Positions 1 through 8,486 of a stretch of DNA of 64,000 bases are shown piece after piece. The translations under genes and the position numbers were made by a program. Positions within the stretch are counted from its first letter, which is position 1. Every line of letters starts with the position of its first letter. The notes below the pieces were generated by a model that worked only from the letters and a program-made list of their open reading frames with translations, was not told the DNA's origin and did no database searches. This DNA comes from Neobacillus jeddahensis. Lineage in GTDB: Bacteria; Bacillota; Bacilli; Bacillales; Cytobacillaceae. The stretch is from the NCBI RefSeq assembly GCF_000612625.1, contig NZ_CCAS010000001.1:1-64000 (forward strand), given 5' to 3'.

Positions 1-28
1 TGACCCTTTGTTTGGTTCTTGAATGTAA

Positions 29-1162
29 TTAAATTAGGTGTTTCTCGGATTCCTTAGCATAATGCAAAACTTGATCAAGGTTACCATTTTTGAGTTTTAC
101 TGCCCATTCTGAATCAGCTAGCAGTGCGCGGCCGACCGCTACGTAGTCAAATTCGCCTGCTTTGATTTTTTCATCTACAATTTCAAGATTGTCTTCAATT
201 GTTACATGATTATTATCATGATTGCTCAGAAATGCGCGGTTAATTCCGACAGAACCAACTGCAATCGTTGGCTTTTTCGTCAGTCGTTTCGTCCAGCCGG
301 CTAAGGTTAACGATGGATCTTCATCTTTAAATTCAGGTTCCCATATTCGTCTGGTAGAGCAGTGAAAAATATCTACACCGGCTTCAACTAAGGGTGTGAG
401 CAATTGTTCAAGCTCCTTAGAGTTCTTAGCTAATTTAGCTTGATAATCGGTTCCTTTCCATTGTGAAAAACGAAAGACAATGGGGAAATTTGGCCCTACT
501 TCTTTTCGGCAGGCACGAACAATATCTGCCGCAAATTTTGTTCGTTCACCTAGATCCCCACCATACTCATCATGACGCTTATTCGTTACATCCCAAAAAA
601 ATTGATCAATTAAGTATCCATGCGCTCCATGCAATTCTATTCCGTCAAAGCCGATGCGCTTCGCATTTGCTGCAGCTTCGGCGTATGTAGCAATCATGTC
701 AGCGACTTCTTCTTTCGTTAAAGCCTTTATTTTCTCATTTCTACTGCCTCTTAAAGTATATCCAGACGGACTCACGGGAGGTGCGTCACTATTTGGTTCA
801 CTGCCTGCTTTACGAGCTGCACCTACATGCCATAATTGTGGAATGATTTTGCCACCTGCTTGGTGGACTTCCTTCACTACATGTGCCCAGCCGTTTAAGG
901 CATCCTCTCCATAAAAACGGGGAATATCGGGGCTCATGACTGCAGCTGGGTGGTTGATCGCTGTCCCTTCCGTTATGATGAGCCCAATTCCATTCTCAGC
1001 CCGTTTGCGGTAATATTGTGCAACATTTTCCCCTGGGACACCTCCAGGCGAAAAGATTCTTGTCATCGGGGCCATCACTAACCTGCTTGCTAACCATTCA
1101 TTTCCAAATGGTACAGATTGAAACAATGTATGTCCAGCGTACTTTTGATCCAATGCGAGCAC
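29..1162 (-). CDS. Old Yellow Enzyme family NADH:flavin oxidoreductase
   Basis: FMN-dependent ene-reductase, predicted cytosolic, reducing activated C=C bonds of enals, enones or similar electrophiles with NAD(P)H. The 377-residue protein has a whole TIM-barrel: an N-terminal LVMAPMTR strand (about 28-35), PQLWHVG (108-114), and the substrate-binding pair H178 and H181 in ELHGAHGYL. DQFFWDVTNKRHDEYGG follows, then the C-terminal phosphate-binding part AVGSVG and VAVGRALLADSEW. Length is normal for the family. It stands alone and reads leftward. The true substrate cannot be told from sequence; stress detoxification is a common inferred role. Confidence 0.93.
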   Translation of the reverse strand: MLALDQKYAGHTLFQSVPFGNEWLASRLVMAPMTRIFSPGGVPGENVAQYYRKRAENGIGLIITEGTAINHPAAVMSPDIPRFYGEDALNGWAHVVKEVHQAGGKIIPQLWHVGAARKAGSEPNSDAPPVSPSGYTLRGSRNEKIKALTKEEVADMIATYAEAAANAKRIGFDGIELHGAHGYLIDQFFWDVTNKRHDEYGGDLGERTKFAADIVRACRKEVGPNFPIVFRFSQWKGTDYQAKLAKNSKELEQLLTPLVEAGVDIFHCSTRRIWEPEFKDEDPSLTLAGWTKRLTKKPTIAVGSVGINRAFLSNHDNNHVTIEDNLEIVDEKIKAGEFDYVAVGRALLADSEWAVKLKNGNLDQVLHYAKESEKHLI

Positions 1163-1330
1163 TTCCTTCCATTCATTCTTTTTATCGTCCTTCCTTTATT
1201 CTACAATTCCACTAAACAAATAGAAACCGATATGTTTTTGCTTAACCCTTTTTCTACAGTTAAATAGGCCGACATAAAAATGATCATTTCATCATATTTA
1301 TCATCAATGAGAGGGTAAAGAGGTGAAAAT

Positions 1331-1519
1331 ATGGTACGCCATGTTGGCAGCAGATTCATCTGGTTTCTGATCGGAAGTTCGATTTTTACTACCTTTATCG
1401 GATATGCCCTGTTGAAAGCTGGCCTCATATCATTTCCAGGTATTCATACATCCCAAAGAGCACTAGATAATAAAGATCGTAATCGAAATAGAAGAGTGGG
1501 GAGGATTCGAGTTACTTAG
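1331..1519 (+). CDS. Small hypothetical membrane protein
   Basis: A 62-residue frame with a plausible ribosome site (AGAGGTG, 5 bases before ATG). One hydrophobic segment covers about residues 8-32 (FIWFLIGSSIFTTFIGYALL), followed by a charged, Arg/Asn-rich tail. I recognise no family. The ribosome site and the membrane-like composition are the only support, so it may be a chance frame. Confidence 0.35.
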   Translation: MVRHVGSRFIWFLIGSSIFTTFIGYALLKAGLISFPGIHTSQRALDNKDRNRNRRVGRIRVT

Positions 1520-1566
1520 AGAGTTGAAAATTATTACCGTGAGCTTTTAGTTACTCAAATCTTCAT

Positions 1567-1602
1567 GAAAGAACCTACTCAATATCTGAATAGGTTCTTT
1601 CT
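1567..1602 (+). terminator. Rho-independent terminator-like hairpin
   Basis: GAAAGAACCTA pairs with TAGGTTCTTTC around a 13-base loop. It lies 47 bases after the small frame ending at 1519, which mildly supports that frame being transcribed. From here to about 1856 I see nothing beyond an unsupported 38-codon frame. Confidence 0.5.
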
Positions 1603-1856
1603 TAAATTTATGCCGTTAAAATACCTTCTATCTGTTCTACCAGATTATCGTATTCTGAGAACATCAATAACAAATTCGGATTAAGTAGGCAACCTTCTGT
1701 AAAATAGTGCATTCTACTAACTGGTGCAATATGGTAAACTATTTGTATATTATATGTATCTTTCGGAAAATGGGGTAGCCCGATGGACGATAATGGAAGA
1801 GAATATTAGCGAGAAACATAGAAATAAAGAGGACCAGCGAATCGCCCAATGGAATC

Positions 1857-1920
1857 AAGGGTCATACCCCTAGTGTGCTAAATTGTTAGCGTGTCGGGGG
1901 TCTGACCCTTTGTTTCGTTT
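1857..1920. repeat. Dispersed GGGTC/GACCC palindromic element
   Basis: GGGTCATACCCC and GGGGGTCTGACCC lie close together and can fold on each other. The right edge, TGACCCTTTGTTTCGTT, recurs almost exactly at bases 1-17 of this window (TGACCCTTTGTTTGGTT). It looks like a member of a short interspersed repeat family. Copy number in the genome cannot be judged here. Confidence 0.5.
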
Positions 1921-2014
1921 TATTAAAAATTAAAAGAAAGTAATATAAAAGAGTAATAAAAATAGTAAAGACGAATATAGCTAAATGATTAATATGGGAG
2001 AGGATGAGTTAATC

Positions 2015-2350
2015 ATGGCAAAGTATGAAAAGACAATCATTGGTCAATTTGAGGAAGTGGTTAATCACTTGCAAAACGATATTGGTAATAGTGGAATAAG
2101 TATGAAATTGGTTGATGAAAGCAACTACATGATTGGGGATACTAAAATAGCAGTTCGAGTTTATGATAAATATTTTATGAGGAATGGAAACAGAGCAAGT
2201 TTGAGCCTTACTGTAGTAGGTTCTGACAATAATATTTTTATTTCAGCAATTGGTGCTGGTGGGGGACAAGGCGTTTTTTTAAACTTTAGTCTTGGTGCTG
2301 AAGATGATATGGTGGCAATCGTGGAAAAAAGTATAGAACAAATGGAATAA
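2015..2350 (+). CDS. DUF6054-like small protein
   Basis: About 111 residues, read from the ATG at 2015. That ATG follows the ribosome site GGGAGAGGATGAG; an ATG ten codons upstream (1985) lacks one. The protein is soluble-looking, with a central strand-rich part (TKIAVRVYDKYFMRNGNR, ASLSLTVVG) and a Gly-rich turn GAGGGQG near the end. It resembles the uncharacterised DUF6054 family from memory. No catalytic motif is visible and no function is proposed. It is monocistronic. Confidence 0.6.
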   Translation: MAKYEKTIIGQFEEVVNHLQNDIGNSGISMKLVDESNYMIGDTKIAVRVYDKYFMRNGNRASLSLTVVGSDNNIFISAIGAGGGQGVFLNFSLGAEDDMVAIVEKSIEQME

Positions 2351-2402
2351 TACTTAATTTTATTCCTAATCAGTCTTCTTTAAAATTGATATCAAAATAT
2401 AG

Positions 2403-2660
2403 CCCGATTTTACAATCACATTGTCAGACGGAACAAAATGTTACTGGGAACACTTAGGACTACTTGATACACAAAGTTATTATGATAGTTGGCAAAAATG
2501 AAAACAAATTTATGAAAAAATTAACTTTACTGATTATCTTATCACCACAGATGATCTTCAAGGTATTAAAGAATCCAGGATAAATGAAAAAATTGCAACC
2601 TTAAAAGAACGGAACTTACAGAAAACAGAGTCTAAGCTGTCAGATTATCATTATAGTTGA
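2403..2660 (+). pseudogene. C-terminal remnant of a helicase-like protein
   Basis: Reading in frame from 2403 gives a coding-like stretch with YWEHLGLLD and a following Tyr/Trp pair, typical of the extreme C-terminus of some Bacillus UvrD/RecD-type helicases. A TGA at 2499-2501 interrupts it and a TAG lies immediately upstream (2400). The frame then continues through YLITTDDLQGI to a stop at 2658. There is no start codon or helicase core. It is a decayed fragment, possibly of the same kind of helicase as the fragment at 6264. Confidence 0.55.
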
Positions 2661-2935
2661 TTGATGGAGAAAGCAAGTCACACAATGCACAGATGGATGT
2701 TGTGATTACTCTTTGGAATAATAATTTAATAGCTTAAAAGAAATATGGACATTTAATAAATTAATGTATTGTGGGTGTGTTATTTGATCGCAGAATTATT
2801 ATAAAAACAGACCCAAATACCCAGCTAAACAGTCGGTTAGATTAAATAATTATAAAGTATTGAGTGATTCAGGACATAGATGACCACCATTTCTAAGGTA
2901 TAAAATGAGTTATATAAATGGATGGAAGGGTGTTT

Positions 2936-3202
2936 ATGATGAAAACGAAAAATTGGTCAATTGCATTGGAACATGGGGAATATGAGGAAAATAAGGAGCT
3001 TGTTATTCAAGAGGCGATTTCTGCAATACATGACACAGGTATTGGACTTTATGTCAATGTGGTAACCCCGAGTACATTTGGTAATCCAGAAAATTATTTG
3101 CAACCGGTCATTGAGGATACATTTGGAGATCATGTTACTATGAAATTTATTGATCAATGCGGCTGTGGAGGCTATGTGTTACGCGTTTGGAAAAACAAAT
3201 AA
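2936..3202 (+). CDS. CGCGG-family RiPP precursor-like peptide
   Basis: An 88-residue protein (MMKTKNWSIALEHGEYEEN...) ending in CGCGGYVLRVWKNK. The C-terminal CGCGG motif (three Gly, two Cys) defines a Bacillus family that I know as 'CGCGG family, putative rSAM-modified RiPP', thought to be a substrate of a radical-SAM enzyme. I chose ATG 2936 because AAGGGTG lies 3 bases before it. The upstream ATG at 2918 has no ribosome site and would place this one inside the gene. No radical-SAM gene lies within this window, so the partner must be elsewhere or lost. A terminator follows. The family call is from memory of the motif. Confidence 0.65.
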   Translation: MMKTKNWSIALEHGEYEENKELVIQEAISAIHDTGIGLYVNVVTPSTFGNPENYLQPVIEDTFGDHVTMKFIDQCGCGGYVLRVWKNK

Positions 3203-3258
3203 ACTTTCAAAATCAACTAACGGATTACAAAAACCGTAACTAATAATATGGATAACCA

Positions 3259-3294
3259 AGTAGTAGCAGTTAATTCAATGCAACTACTTTTTTT
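3259..3294 (+). terminator. Rho-independent terminator
   Basis: AGTAGTAGCA pairs with TGCAACTACT (one mismatch), followed by a run of seven T. It lies 56 bases past the CGCGG peptide gene and is very likely its terminator. Confidence 0.75.
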
Positions 3295-3316
3295 GTTCCT
3301 CAAAACGACCTAGTAA

Positions 3317-3493
3317 GTTATAAAGAAAATCGAGACTAAATTTAAGTGCAAGCCGAATTTTGGAAATTATCACCCAGATGAGGTGATTGACCTTTCGCAA
3401 TCATTCTTTGAATCATGGCAGCAGTTATTCCCTAAACAAATGGCCAATCGGCGTAAATTTGTAGCAGGGCTGACTGGAATTCAGGTGCCTTAG
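3317..3493 (+). pseudogene. Start-less coding-like remnant, family unknown
   Basis: An open frame of 58 codons with no usable start but protein-like composition (FGNYHPDEVIDLSQSFF, then ESWQQLFPKQMANRRKF). It ends at TAG 3491. I do not recognise the parent family. The surrounding area is rich in decayed genes, so a truncated relic is the simplest reading. Confidence 0.35.
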
Positions 3494-3666
3494 CATATAC
3501 ATCACCATCTACAGAACAAAGTATGTAGCCCTGGTTGTAAACACACACTTACCACTTTTGCTTATTTTACTATAAGGGTTAATTGTCGGTTCAACTATTC
3601 TTAATAAAATAAGTAAAATGTTATAATATTTGAAAGTATCTAATTCATGTGAGAGAGGGGAGAAAA

Positions 3667-4392
3667 TTGCTTTCAAAAATATTGAAAACAATCAAATACA
3701 CTTCTATAAAAGGAAGCATTGGTGAGAGGGTTACAAGGTTATTTACCTCTGGCTTAAATGATGAAGAATACTACAAGATACACGATTTGTTATTAAAAAA
3801 AGAAAGTGGTGAAACGACCCAGATAGATCATCTATTTATTTCACCATATGGTCTGTTTGTGATTGAGTCGAAGAATTACAAAGGATGGATTTTTGGAAAT
3901 GAAAAAGATAAATATTGGACACAATCCATTTATCAATATAAAGAAAAATTGTTCAATCCAATTTGGCAAAATAAGGGACATATTCGTGCCTTAAAGGACA
4001 TTCTTAGGGAATTTGGGGAAATAAAATTCATTTCAATTATCGCATTCAGTCCTAGCGCAACCCTGAAAAAAATAACTATTGATTCGGATCATACATATGT
4101 AAATTACCAAATGAATGTTTCACATATTATTAAAAAATATCAAGAACCATTAATCTCAGATTATCATGCAAGGAAAATTTATGAAAAACTTAATTCTCTT
4201 AAGATTAAAGGTTTAAATGCAAAATTAAATCATGCCGAGACCATTCAAAAGGAATTAAAGAAGCAACATACTCAAGCTTCAACAGCTACCTGTCCAAGAT
4301 GTGGTGGAAGTTTAATAGTAAGAGTAGGAAAGTATGGAAGCTTTAAGGGATGTAGTGGTTACCCTTCATGTCGATATACTCAAAAGTCTTAA
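3667..4392 (+). CDS. NERD-domain nuclease with C-terminal zinc ribbon
   Basis: About 241 residues. The N-terminal NERD (nuclease-related, PD-(D/E)XK-like) domain shows E20 (GSIGE), D54 in QIDHLF and E67-x-K69 in VIESKNYKG, the expected catalytic set. The C-terminus (about 208-238) is a topoisomerase-type C4 zinc finger, CPRCGG...CSGYPSC. I chose the TTG at 3667, preceded by GAGAGGGGAG at good spacing. A GTG at 3649 would put that ribosome site inside the gene. The gene is followed after 36 bases by a MazG-like gene and then an HNH nuclease, a likely co-transcribed trio. Its role in the cell is unknown; DNA processing or defence are candidates. Confidence 0.85.
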   Translation: MLSKILKTIKYTSIKGSIGERVTRLFTSGLNDEEYYKIHDLLLKKESGETTQIDHLFISPYGLFVIESKNYKGWIFGNEKDKYWTQSIYQYKEKLFNPIWQNKGHIRALKDILREFGEIKFISIIAFSPSATLKKITIDSDHTYVNYQMNVSHIIKKYQEPLISDYHARKIYEKLNSLKIKGLNAKLNHAETIQKELKKQHTQASTATCPRCGGSLIVRVGKYGSFKGCSGYPSCRYTQKS

Positions 4393-4428
4393 ATCAAAAA
4401 TAAAATGTAAATAATTGGAGTTGGACAA

Positions 4429-4752
4429 ATGTCTAAATACAATAAACTAGTCCGCGATAAAATTCCAAAAATCATTCAAGCTACAGGCAAGAAATGCTCT
4501 ATAAAAATATTAAATTCTGATGAATATATCAAAGCCCTTCAGAAGAAAAGTTTCGAGGAACTTCAGGAATACATAGATAGCGGGAGTAATGATGAGGCAA
4601 TTGAGGAATTAGCGGATATGCTGGAAATTATCCATACATTTGCGGAGTACCATGGGGTTACAATGGAGAAAGTTGAAGAAGAACGGAAAAGAAAGCTGGA
4701 GATGCGTGGCGGTTTTAAGGAAAGAATTTTCTTAATTGAAGTTGAAGGTTGA
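4429..4752 (+). CDS. MazG-like NTP pyrophosphohydrolase
   Basis: A 107-residue, all-helical protein starting YNKLVRDKIP, the usual opening of phosphoribosyl-ATP-pyrophosphatase/MazG-like single-domain enzymes. Metal ligands are visible as E43-E44 (SFEEL) and the EExxD set at E59-E60-D63 (AIEELADM). The family hydrolyses NTPs or modified NTPs to NMP plus pyrophosphate ('house-cleaning'). It lies 36 bases after the NERD gene and 39 bases before the HNH gene, with no terminator between them. Substrate unknown. Confidence 0.85.
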   Translation: MSKYNKLVRDKIPKIIQATGKKCSIKILNSDEYIKALQKKSFEELQEYIDSGSNDEAIEELADMLEIIHTFAEYHGVTMEKVEEERKRKLEMRGGFKERIFLIEVEG

Positions 4753-4791
4753 CAAGGATTCTAGCATCCAAGCATTGCGGGGGAAGGGTAA

Positions 4792-5547
4792 ATGAGCCAT
4801 AAATTACAAGTGGGAGAAATGAAAGCAGCCTATTTAACAGATAAAGAAATATGGGCGCATTTTAATTTCATCTATTCGCCAAAATCAAAAAATTCAACTA
4901 CATACAAGTTTGTCTTGATTAAATCCATTCTAGAAAACTTATATAAGATTAATGTCATGGGTGCCATTTACGGTGACACTGGCTGCACCATTTATGATTT
5001 TGATAATGGGAAGGAACAGCTAAAACTTAATAGCACTTTTTACTCGTTCATGCAGCGATTTCAACGGGTTTTAAATTATTTAACGAATTATCATTTGGCG
5101 TTATTTTTAGAAAAATTTAATGAAAAGGGAGATACCACTAATCTGCTCTTAAAGGTAGAAAATGTCTCTAAGAGATCCTCGCTTGATCAGTTTTATCAGG
5201 TACTCTCGTCATTCTATAATGGTAAGTGTTTTTACTGTGGGAAGACCATAAAAAAAGAAAACGCACATGTCGATCACTTTATTCCATGGAGCTTTGTTCA
5301 AGCGGATCAACTGTGGAATTTGGTGATTGCTTGCAGTACTTGTAATTTGTCTAAAAGTGATAAATTAGCTAATGAACCGTTCTTAGAGACGATGATTGAT
5401 CGAAATGAATCCTTAATTTCCATCACAGCACTGAGAATTCGAGAAGACATGCAAGTCTACTCAAGTAAAAAATTGAAAGATCTCTATCATTTTTCTGTAG
5501 AGAATGGGTTTACGGATTTTTGGGTGCCAAAGAAAATGATTTTATAG
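4792..5547 (+). CDS. HNH endonuclease
   Basis: A 251-residue protein whose residues 146-190 form a clear HNH module. C146-x2-C149 and C181-x2-C184 make the zinc knuckle. H159-V-D-H162 holds the catalytic His, and N176 lies in LWNLVIACSTCN. The first 140 residues are a separate helical domain I do not recognise, presumably for target recognition. The start ATG follows GGGGGAAGGG. It is last in the NERD / MazG-like / HNH trio. It could be a restriction-like, phage-related or repair nuclease; the sequence does not decide. Confidence 0.85.
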   Translation: MSHKLQVGEMKAAYLTDKEIWAHFNFIYSPKSKNSTTYKFVLIKSILENLYKINVMGAIYGDTGCTIYDFDNGKEQLKLNSTFYSFMQRFQRVLNYLTNYHLALFLEKFNEKGDTTNLLLKVENVSKRSSLDQFYQVLSSFYNGKCFYCGKTIKKENAHVDHFIPWSFVQADQLWNLVIACSTCNLSKSDKLANEPFLETMIDRNESLISITALRIREDMQVYSSKKLKDLYHFSVENGFTDFWVPKKMIL

Positions 5548-5692
5548 TCATTTGGGGATAGAGGAGATCCTTTTATATTCATACCACCTTAGAAGAGCAA
5601 TCGGTACCATTTTTATGTAAGTACAAGGAGTGATAGTATTTGTATAATTGTAGAATTCTTAATAGTAGAAAAGACCATATTTTTCAAAATAG

Positions 5693-5734
5693 CGAATATA
5701 CGTTCCTATCTTAATTAACGGTATGATATACTAG
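5693..5734 (+). promoter_or_regulatory. LexA-like box overlapping promoter of Hol-Tox locus 1
   Basis: CGAATATACGTTCC at 5693-5706 matches the B. subtilis LexA (DinR) consensus CGAACRNRYGTTYC at 13 of 14 positions. It overlaps the place expected for a -35 hexamer: a TATGAT -10 box lies at 5722-5727, 17 bases downstream of TACGTT. This predicts SOS-inducible transcription of the toxin mRNA. The counterpart of the second locus lies at 9988. Confidence 0.7.
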
Positions 5735-5802
5735 AATTACAATAGAATCGGAATTCTCAAGGGTGGTCGGTACACTCCCAATTAGAAGGGGGGTGATGCC
5801 GA

Positions 5803-5886
5803 ATGACAGTTTTTGAATCGTTCATGTTTGCGATTGGTTTTGCTAGTCTAGTCGTAGCTATTCTGTCATTTAAATCAAAAAAATAA
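5803..5886 (+). CDS. Hol-Tox family small type I toxin, copy 1
   Basis: A 27-residue peptide beginning MTVFESFMFAIGFASLV, one membrane segment followed by a Lys-rich tail. This matches the putative holin-like toxin (Hol-Tox) family of Gram-positive type I toxin-antitoxin systems, expected to insert in the membrane. It has a very strong ribosome site (AGAAGGGGGGTGATG) and a long structured leader. Leader bases 5756-5766 are complementary to 5888-5898 just after the stop codon (one G-U pair). A near-identical gene lies at 10094. On the minus strand TATAAT (5914-5919) could drive an antisense antitoxin RNA, but a -35 box is not clear. Confidence 0.75.
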   Translation: MTVFESFMFAIGFASLVVAILSFKSKK

Positions 5887-5918
5887 TCCACCTTTGAGTT
5901 AGGGCTCAGGTGGATTAT
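5884..5918 (+). other. Post-stop hairpin of Hol-Tox locus 1
   Basis: TAATCCACCT...AGGTGGATTA forms a local stem straight after the toxin stop codon. Its left arm contains the same bases (5888-5898) that can instead pair with the 5' leader at 5756-5766, so the two folds exclude each other. This resembles the fold-switching control known for other type I toxin mRNAs. Confidence 0.55.
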
Positions 5919-5962
5919 ACTGCCGTATAGCCGACCCCTCATGAGGGATCCGTCTATTGTTG

Positions 5963-6000
5963 GACCGGACATGTTTTCAGCCATGTTCGGTCTTTTTTAA
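5963..6000 (+). terminator. Terminator of Hol-Tox locus 1
   Basis: GACCGGACATG pairs with CATGTTCGGTC, followed by a T run. It ends the toxin transcript. A small palindrome CCCTCATGAGGG (5936-5947) precedes it. After it, up to 6260, I see only an 18-base perfect palindrome at 6048-6065 (ACTATTTTATAAAATAGT). Confidence 0.8.
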
Positions 6001-6263
6001 TTTATTCAATTCATACTCATATTATAACCTATGATAGTGAAAAAGAAACTATTTTATAAAATAGTATTTGAATCCATCCTAAATAAGGTTGCTATCAAGG
6101 TTTTTAGTTTTCACCTTTTTCTTATTCCACCTTTCTTTACAAGGTTCACAAGTGTCCCTTTATTTTTATACCGATTATAGGCAAATGGATTAAATATCGC
6201 TGCGAAAGGTCTAACATTAATGATATGTTTTGATTAGTTGAGCGGAAAGTTCCATTTGAGGAC

Positions 6264-6662
6264 ATGTTAATTTTGTATCGCGTAAAGAAAACTCATAAAT
6301 ATCCAATCATTGATATTATAAGGCGATCACTGGAAGAGTCAAGCTTACCTTTTTATTGGATAACTGAAAATGATGTCTCCAAGCGATCGTTTAAAAAGGA
6401 TGATGGAAAAGTCAAGATTAGTACTATTGACAGCAGTAAAGGCCTAGACTTCCAAGCTGTATTTATCGTAAATATTGATTCCATGCCATTTCCCCTTGAA
6501 GATGATAAGGAGAGGGAAGTTTCCTTATTTTATATCGGAATGACTAGGGCGAAGGAATATCTATGCCTGTCCTACTCCGCTGAATCGGAATTTACGCAGT
6601 ATTTGGATCAAATCTTGCAAAAAAGGAAACAGAAAAAGACGGAAATAGAGAAGATCAACTAA
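6264..6662 (+). pseudogene. C-terminal fragment of a UvrD/Rep-type helicase
   Basis: The 132 codons carry only the end of a superfamily 1 helicase. Motif V-like VKISTIDSSKGLDFQAVF is followed by motif VI-like LFYIGMTRAKEYLCLSYS and a basic tail. Coding-like sequence continues upstream of the ATG in the same frame (VERKVPFED) to a TGA near 6230. The ATP-binding half is missing, so the product cannot be an active helicase. A terminator follows at 6716. Confidence 0.7.
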
Positions 6663-6715
6663 CATACGCAATATTATGGTAATTATTTAAATAAAGGGAC
6701 TTTCCTTGAAGAACT

Positions 6716-6750
6716 ATAACAGTCACTTACGGAGTGGCTGTTATTTTTTT
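6716..6750 (+). terminator. Rho-independent terminator
   Basis: AACAGTCACT pairs with AGTGGCTGTT (one G-U), followed by TATTTTTTT. It is the terminator left behind the helicase fragment. Confidence 0.75.
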
Positions 6751-6968
6751 GTTTCCCATTATTCGGGTAAAAGTACAATGCTGGATGCACTCAATTCGGG
6801 GATTAACAATCACATCATGGGTTTAAGTGTAATCCTTCAAACTTGGATTAAATATGATTCGTGTAAATTATAGAACTTTTTTACCCAAATTTATAAAAAA
6901 ATGGTTATACTTACATTGGAAGTAAAGAAGTATGAAAAAATATCCCTCATAAACAAAGGAGAACTAAA

Positions 6969-7544
6969 ATGAGAAAACTCGTTCTATTTCTGCACGCATC
7001 GCTTGACGGTTTTGTAGAAGGTCCGAACGGTGAAATGGACATCGGCTGGGTTTCCTACGATGCTGACTTGGAGAAACACGCGAAAGAAATTCTGAGTACT
7101 GCCGACACTGTCATATGGGGACGTGGGACTTATCAAATGATGCACAGTTACTGGGCATCTGTGCCTTCGAACCCCTCAGCTTCGCAGCATGAACGGAATC
7201 ATGCCGAGTGGGTCGAAAAGACAGCCAAAATTGTTTTTTCCACGACGCTGGAGAAAGTCGAATGGAACAATTCTAGACTGGTGAAAGAAGATGTCGAGAA
7301 AGAGATCAAGAAACTCAAACAGCAGCCAGGCAAGGATATGGTCATCCTCGGCAGTCCTAGATTAGCACACTACCTTATGCAGCTTGACTTAATAGATGAG
7401 TATAAAATTACGGTTTCTCCCGTCCTGATCGGCAGCGGGTTGCCGTTATTCCAAGGTCACAAGGAAAAGATCAACCTTAAACTTATCGAAAACAAGACAT
7501 TTGATTCTGGAGCCATAGCCCTCGTTTACCAGACTGTGAGATGA
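6969..7544 (+). CDS. Dihydrofolate reductase family (RibD C-terminal-like) protein
   Basis: A 191-residue protein with the RibD C-terminal/DHFR-like fold. It opens KLVLFLHASLDGFVEG, has VIWGRGTYQMM (about 54-64) for nucleotide contact, and DMVILGSPRLAHYLMQLDLIDEY followed by SPVLIGSGLPLF in the second half, all in family order. Relatives are NADPH-dependent reductases of pteridine- or pyrimidine-like substrates; the true substrate is unknown. The start follows AAAGGAG. It is monocistronic. Confidence 0.88.
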   Translation: MRKLVLFLHASLDGFVEGPNGEMDIGWVSYDADLEKHAKEILSTADTVIWGRGTYQMMHSYWASVPSNPSASQHERNHAEWVEKTAKIVFSTTLEKVEWNNSRLVKEDVEKEIKKLKQQPGKDMVILGSPRLAHYLMQLDLIDEYKITVSPVLIGSGLPLFQGHKEKINLKLIENKTFDSGAIALVYQTVR

Positions 7545-7685
7545 CCTTGTCTCCTAAAGCAGATTACGTCAGATACGATAGCATTCCAGTAGATCGTTAA
7601 ATTTCAGGTTTGAAAAAAATAAAGCCCCTCAGTAAGATATGAGTATAGACACCCTCTAACTCACAACTTTAGGAGGAACCCTACC

Positions 7686-7748
7686 ATGAAGGTAGCTTGT
7701 CTAACTTTTACAAGTATAGTGAGACTCAAGCTATTTTACATTTTCTAA
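7686..7748 (+). CDS. Possible 20-residue peptide with strong ribosome site
   Basis: TTTAGGAGGAACCCTACC precedes an ATG opening MKVACLTFTSIVRLKLFYIF, then stop. The ribosome site is unusually good for so short a frame. It may be the stub of a lost gene (perhaps a transposase start) or a leader peptide. I recognise no family; low weight. Confidence 0.2.
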   Translation: MKVACLTFTSIVRLKLFYIF

Positions 7749-7785
7749 TTGTTCGAAGAAATTTTATACTAACGGAGGGGATGAA

Positions 7786-8178
7786 ATGAAGATTTTGTTT
7801 GATGAAACATACACTTCAAAAGACGGAAAGCATACAAGCAGGAATATTTGGTATGGATATGCTGATATATCTGTTGAGGGTCACCATGGAAAAACCATTA
7901 AGCTTAATGAAGATTTTATGGATCAATTATGCGAATTAATAAAAAATGACTTATCTAAGAATGCAGCAAATGCACCTACTCAAACTAACTGGTATTTCTA
8001 TGGAAGTGCGGTAACTAAGGACGCTATTGGAGACAATATCCGTCCGACAATTATGGTTCGTGAGAAATCTGACGAGTTTATAACTAATTTTAATATCAGT
8101 GACCATGATTTTGCTGTAAATATTGATGCTATTCTGTTGTTTAAGGCGGATTTTGAAAAACGTTTAGCGAGTCATTGA
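7786..8178 (+). CDS. Hypothetical protein
   Basis: 130 residues, start supported by ACGGAGGGGATGAA before ATG. It is acidic, soluble, with no membrane segment and no cysteine motif (one Cys). It contains aromatic-rich stretches (RNIWYGYADISV, TNWYFYGSAVT) suggestive of a beta-rich fold, and a C-terminal FAVNIDAILLFKADFEKR. I do not recognise the family. Bases 8179-8486 downstream hold nothing I can support. Confidence 0.6.
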   Translation: MKILFDETYTSKDGKHTSRNIWYGYADISVEGHHGKTIKLNEDFMDQLCELIKNDLSKNAANAPTQTNWYFYGSAVTKDAIGDNIRPTIMVREKSDEFITNFNISDHDFAVNIDAILLFKADFEKRLASH

Positions 8179-8486
8179 TGAGTAATATAAGTATAAGCAT
8201 ATTCAAACTATTTGAGGGGATGATTCCATAATGAATTCATTCTCCTTTTTCATGTGGTGGGAGTCTTTTTGTGTGGAGGAAAAGGACATTTAATAATACA
8301 GATTGTGAATTTACACTTAAATTAAACTGCATTGTTAGTGCAGTAAGCATCACTTCATTAAAATGAATAAATATTTGTTTTTATACAGGATGATCCTTAA
8401 GTAATGATTTATAAAGAATTATAAACATACTGCCAAAACATATATCAATTAATTGCCAGAAATAAGTGATGATGGAGGTATAAATT

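Noticed and set aside
1755-1874. Short plus-strand frame of 38 codons
   Set aside because: No ribosome site and it ends in the dispersed repeat; only weakly protein-like.
5757-5984. Minus-strand 75-codon frame opposite Hol-Tox locus 1 (and its equal at 9937-10224)
   Set aside because: Both arise from the antisense of conserved RNA stems; no ribosome site. Any minus-strand product here is more likely an antitoxin RNA.
7621-7700. Suspected insertion-sequence end before the 20-residue frame
   Set aside because: I could not find a matching inverted repeat or any transposase fragment; the resemblance is only to a general promoter plus ribosome site.
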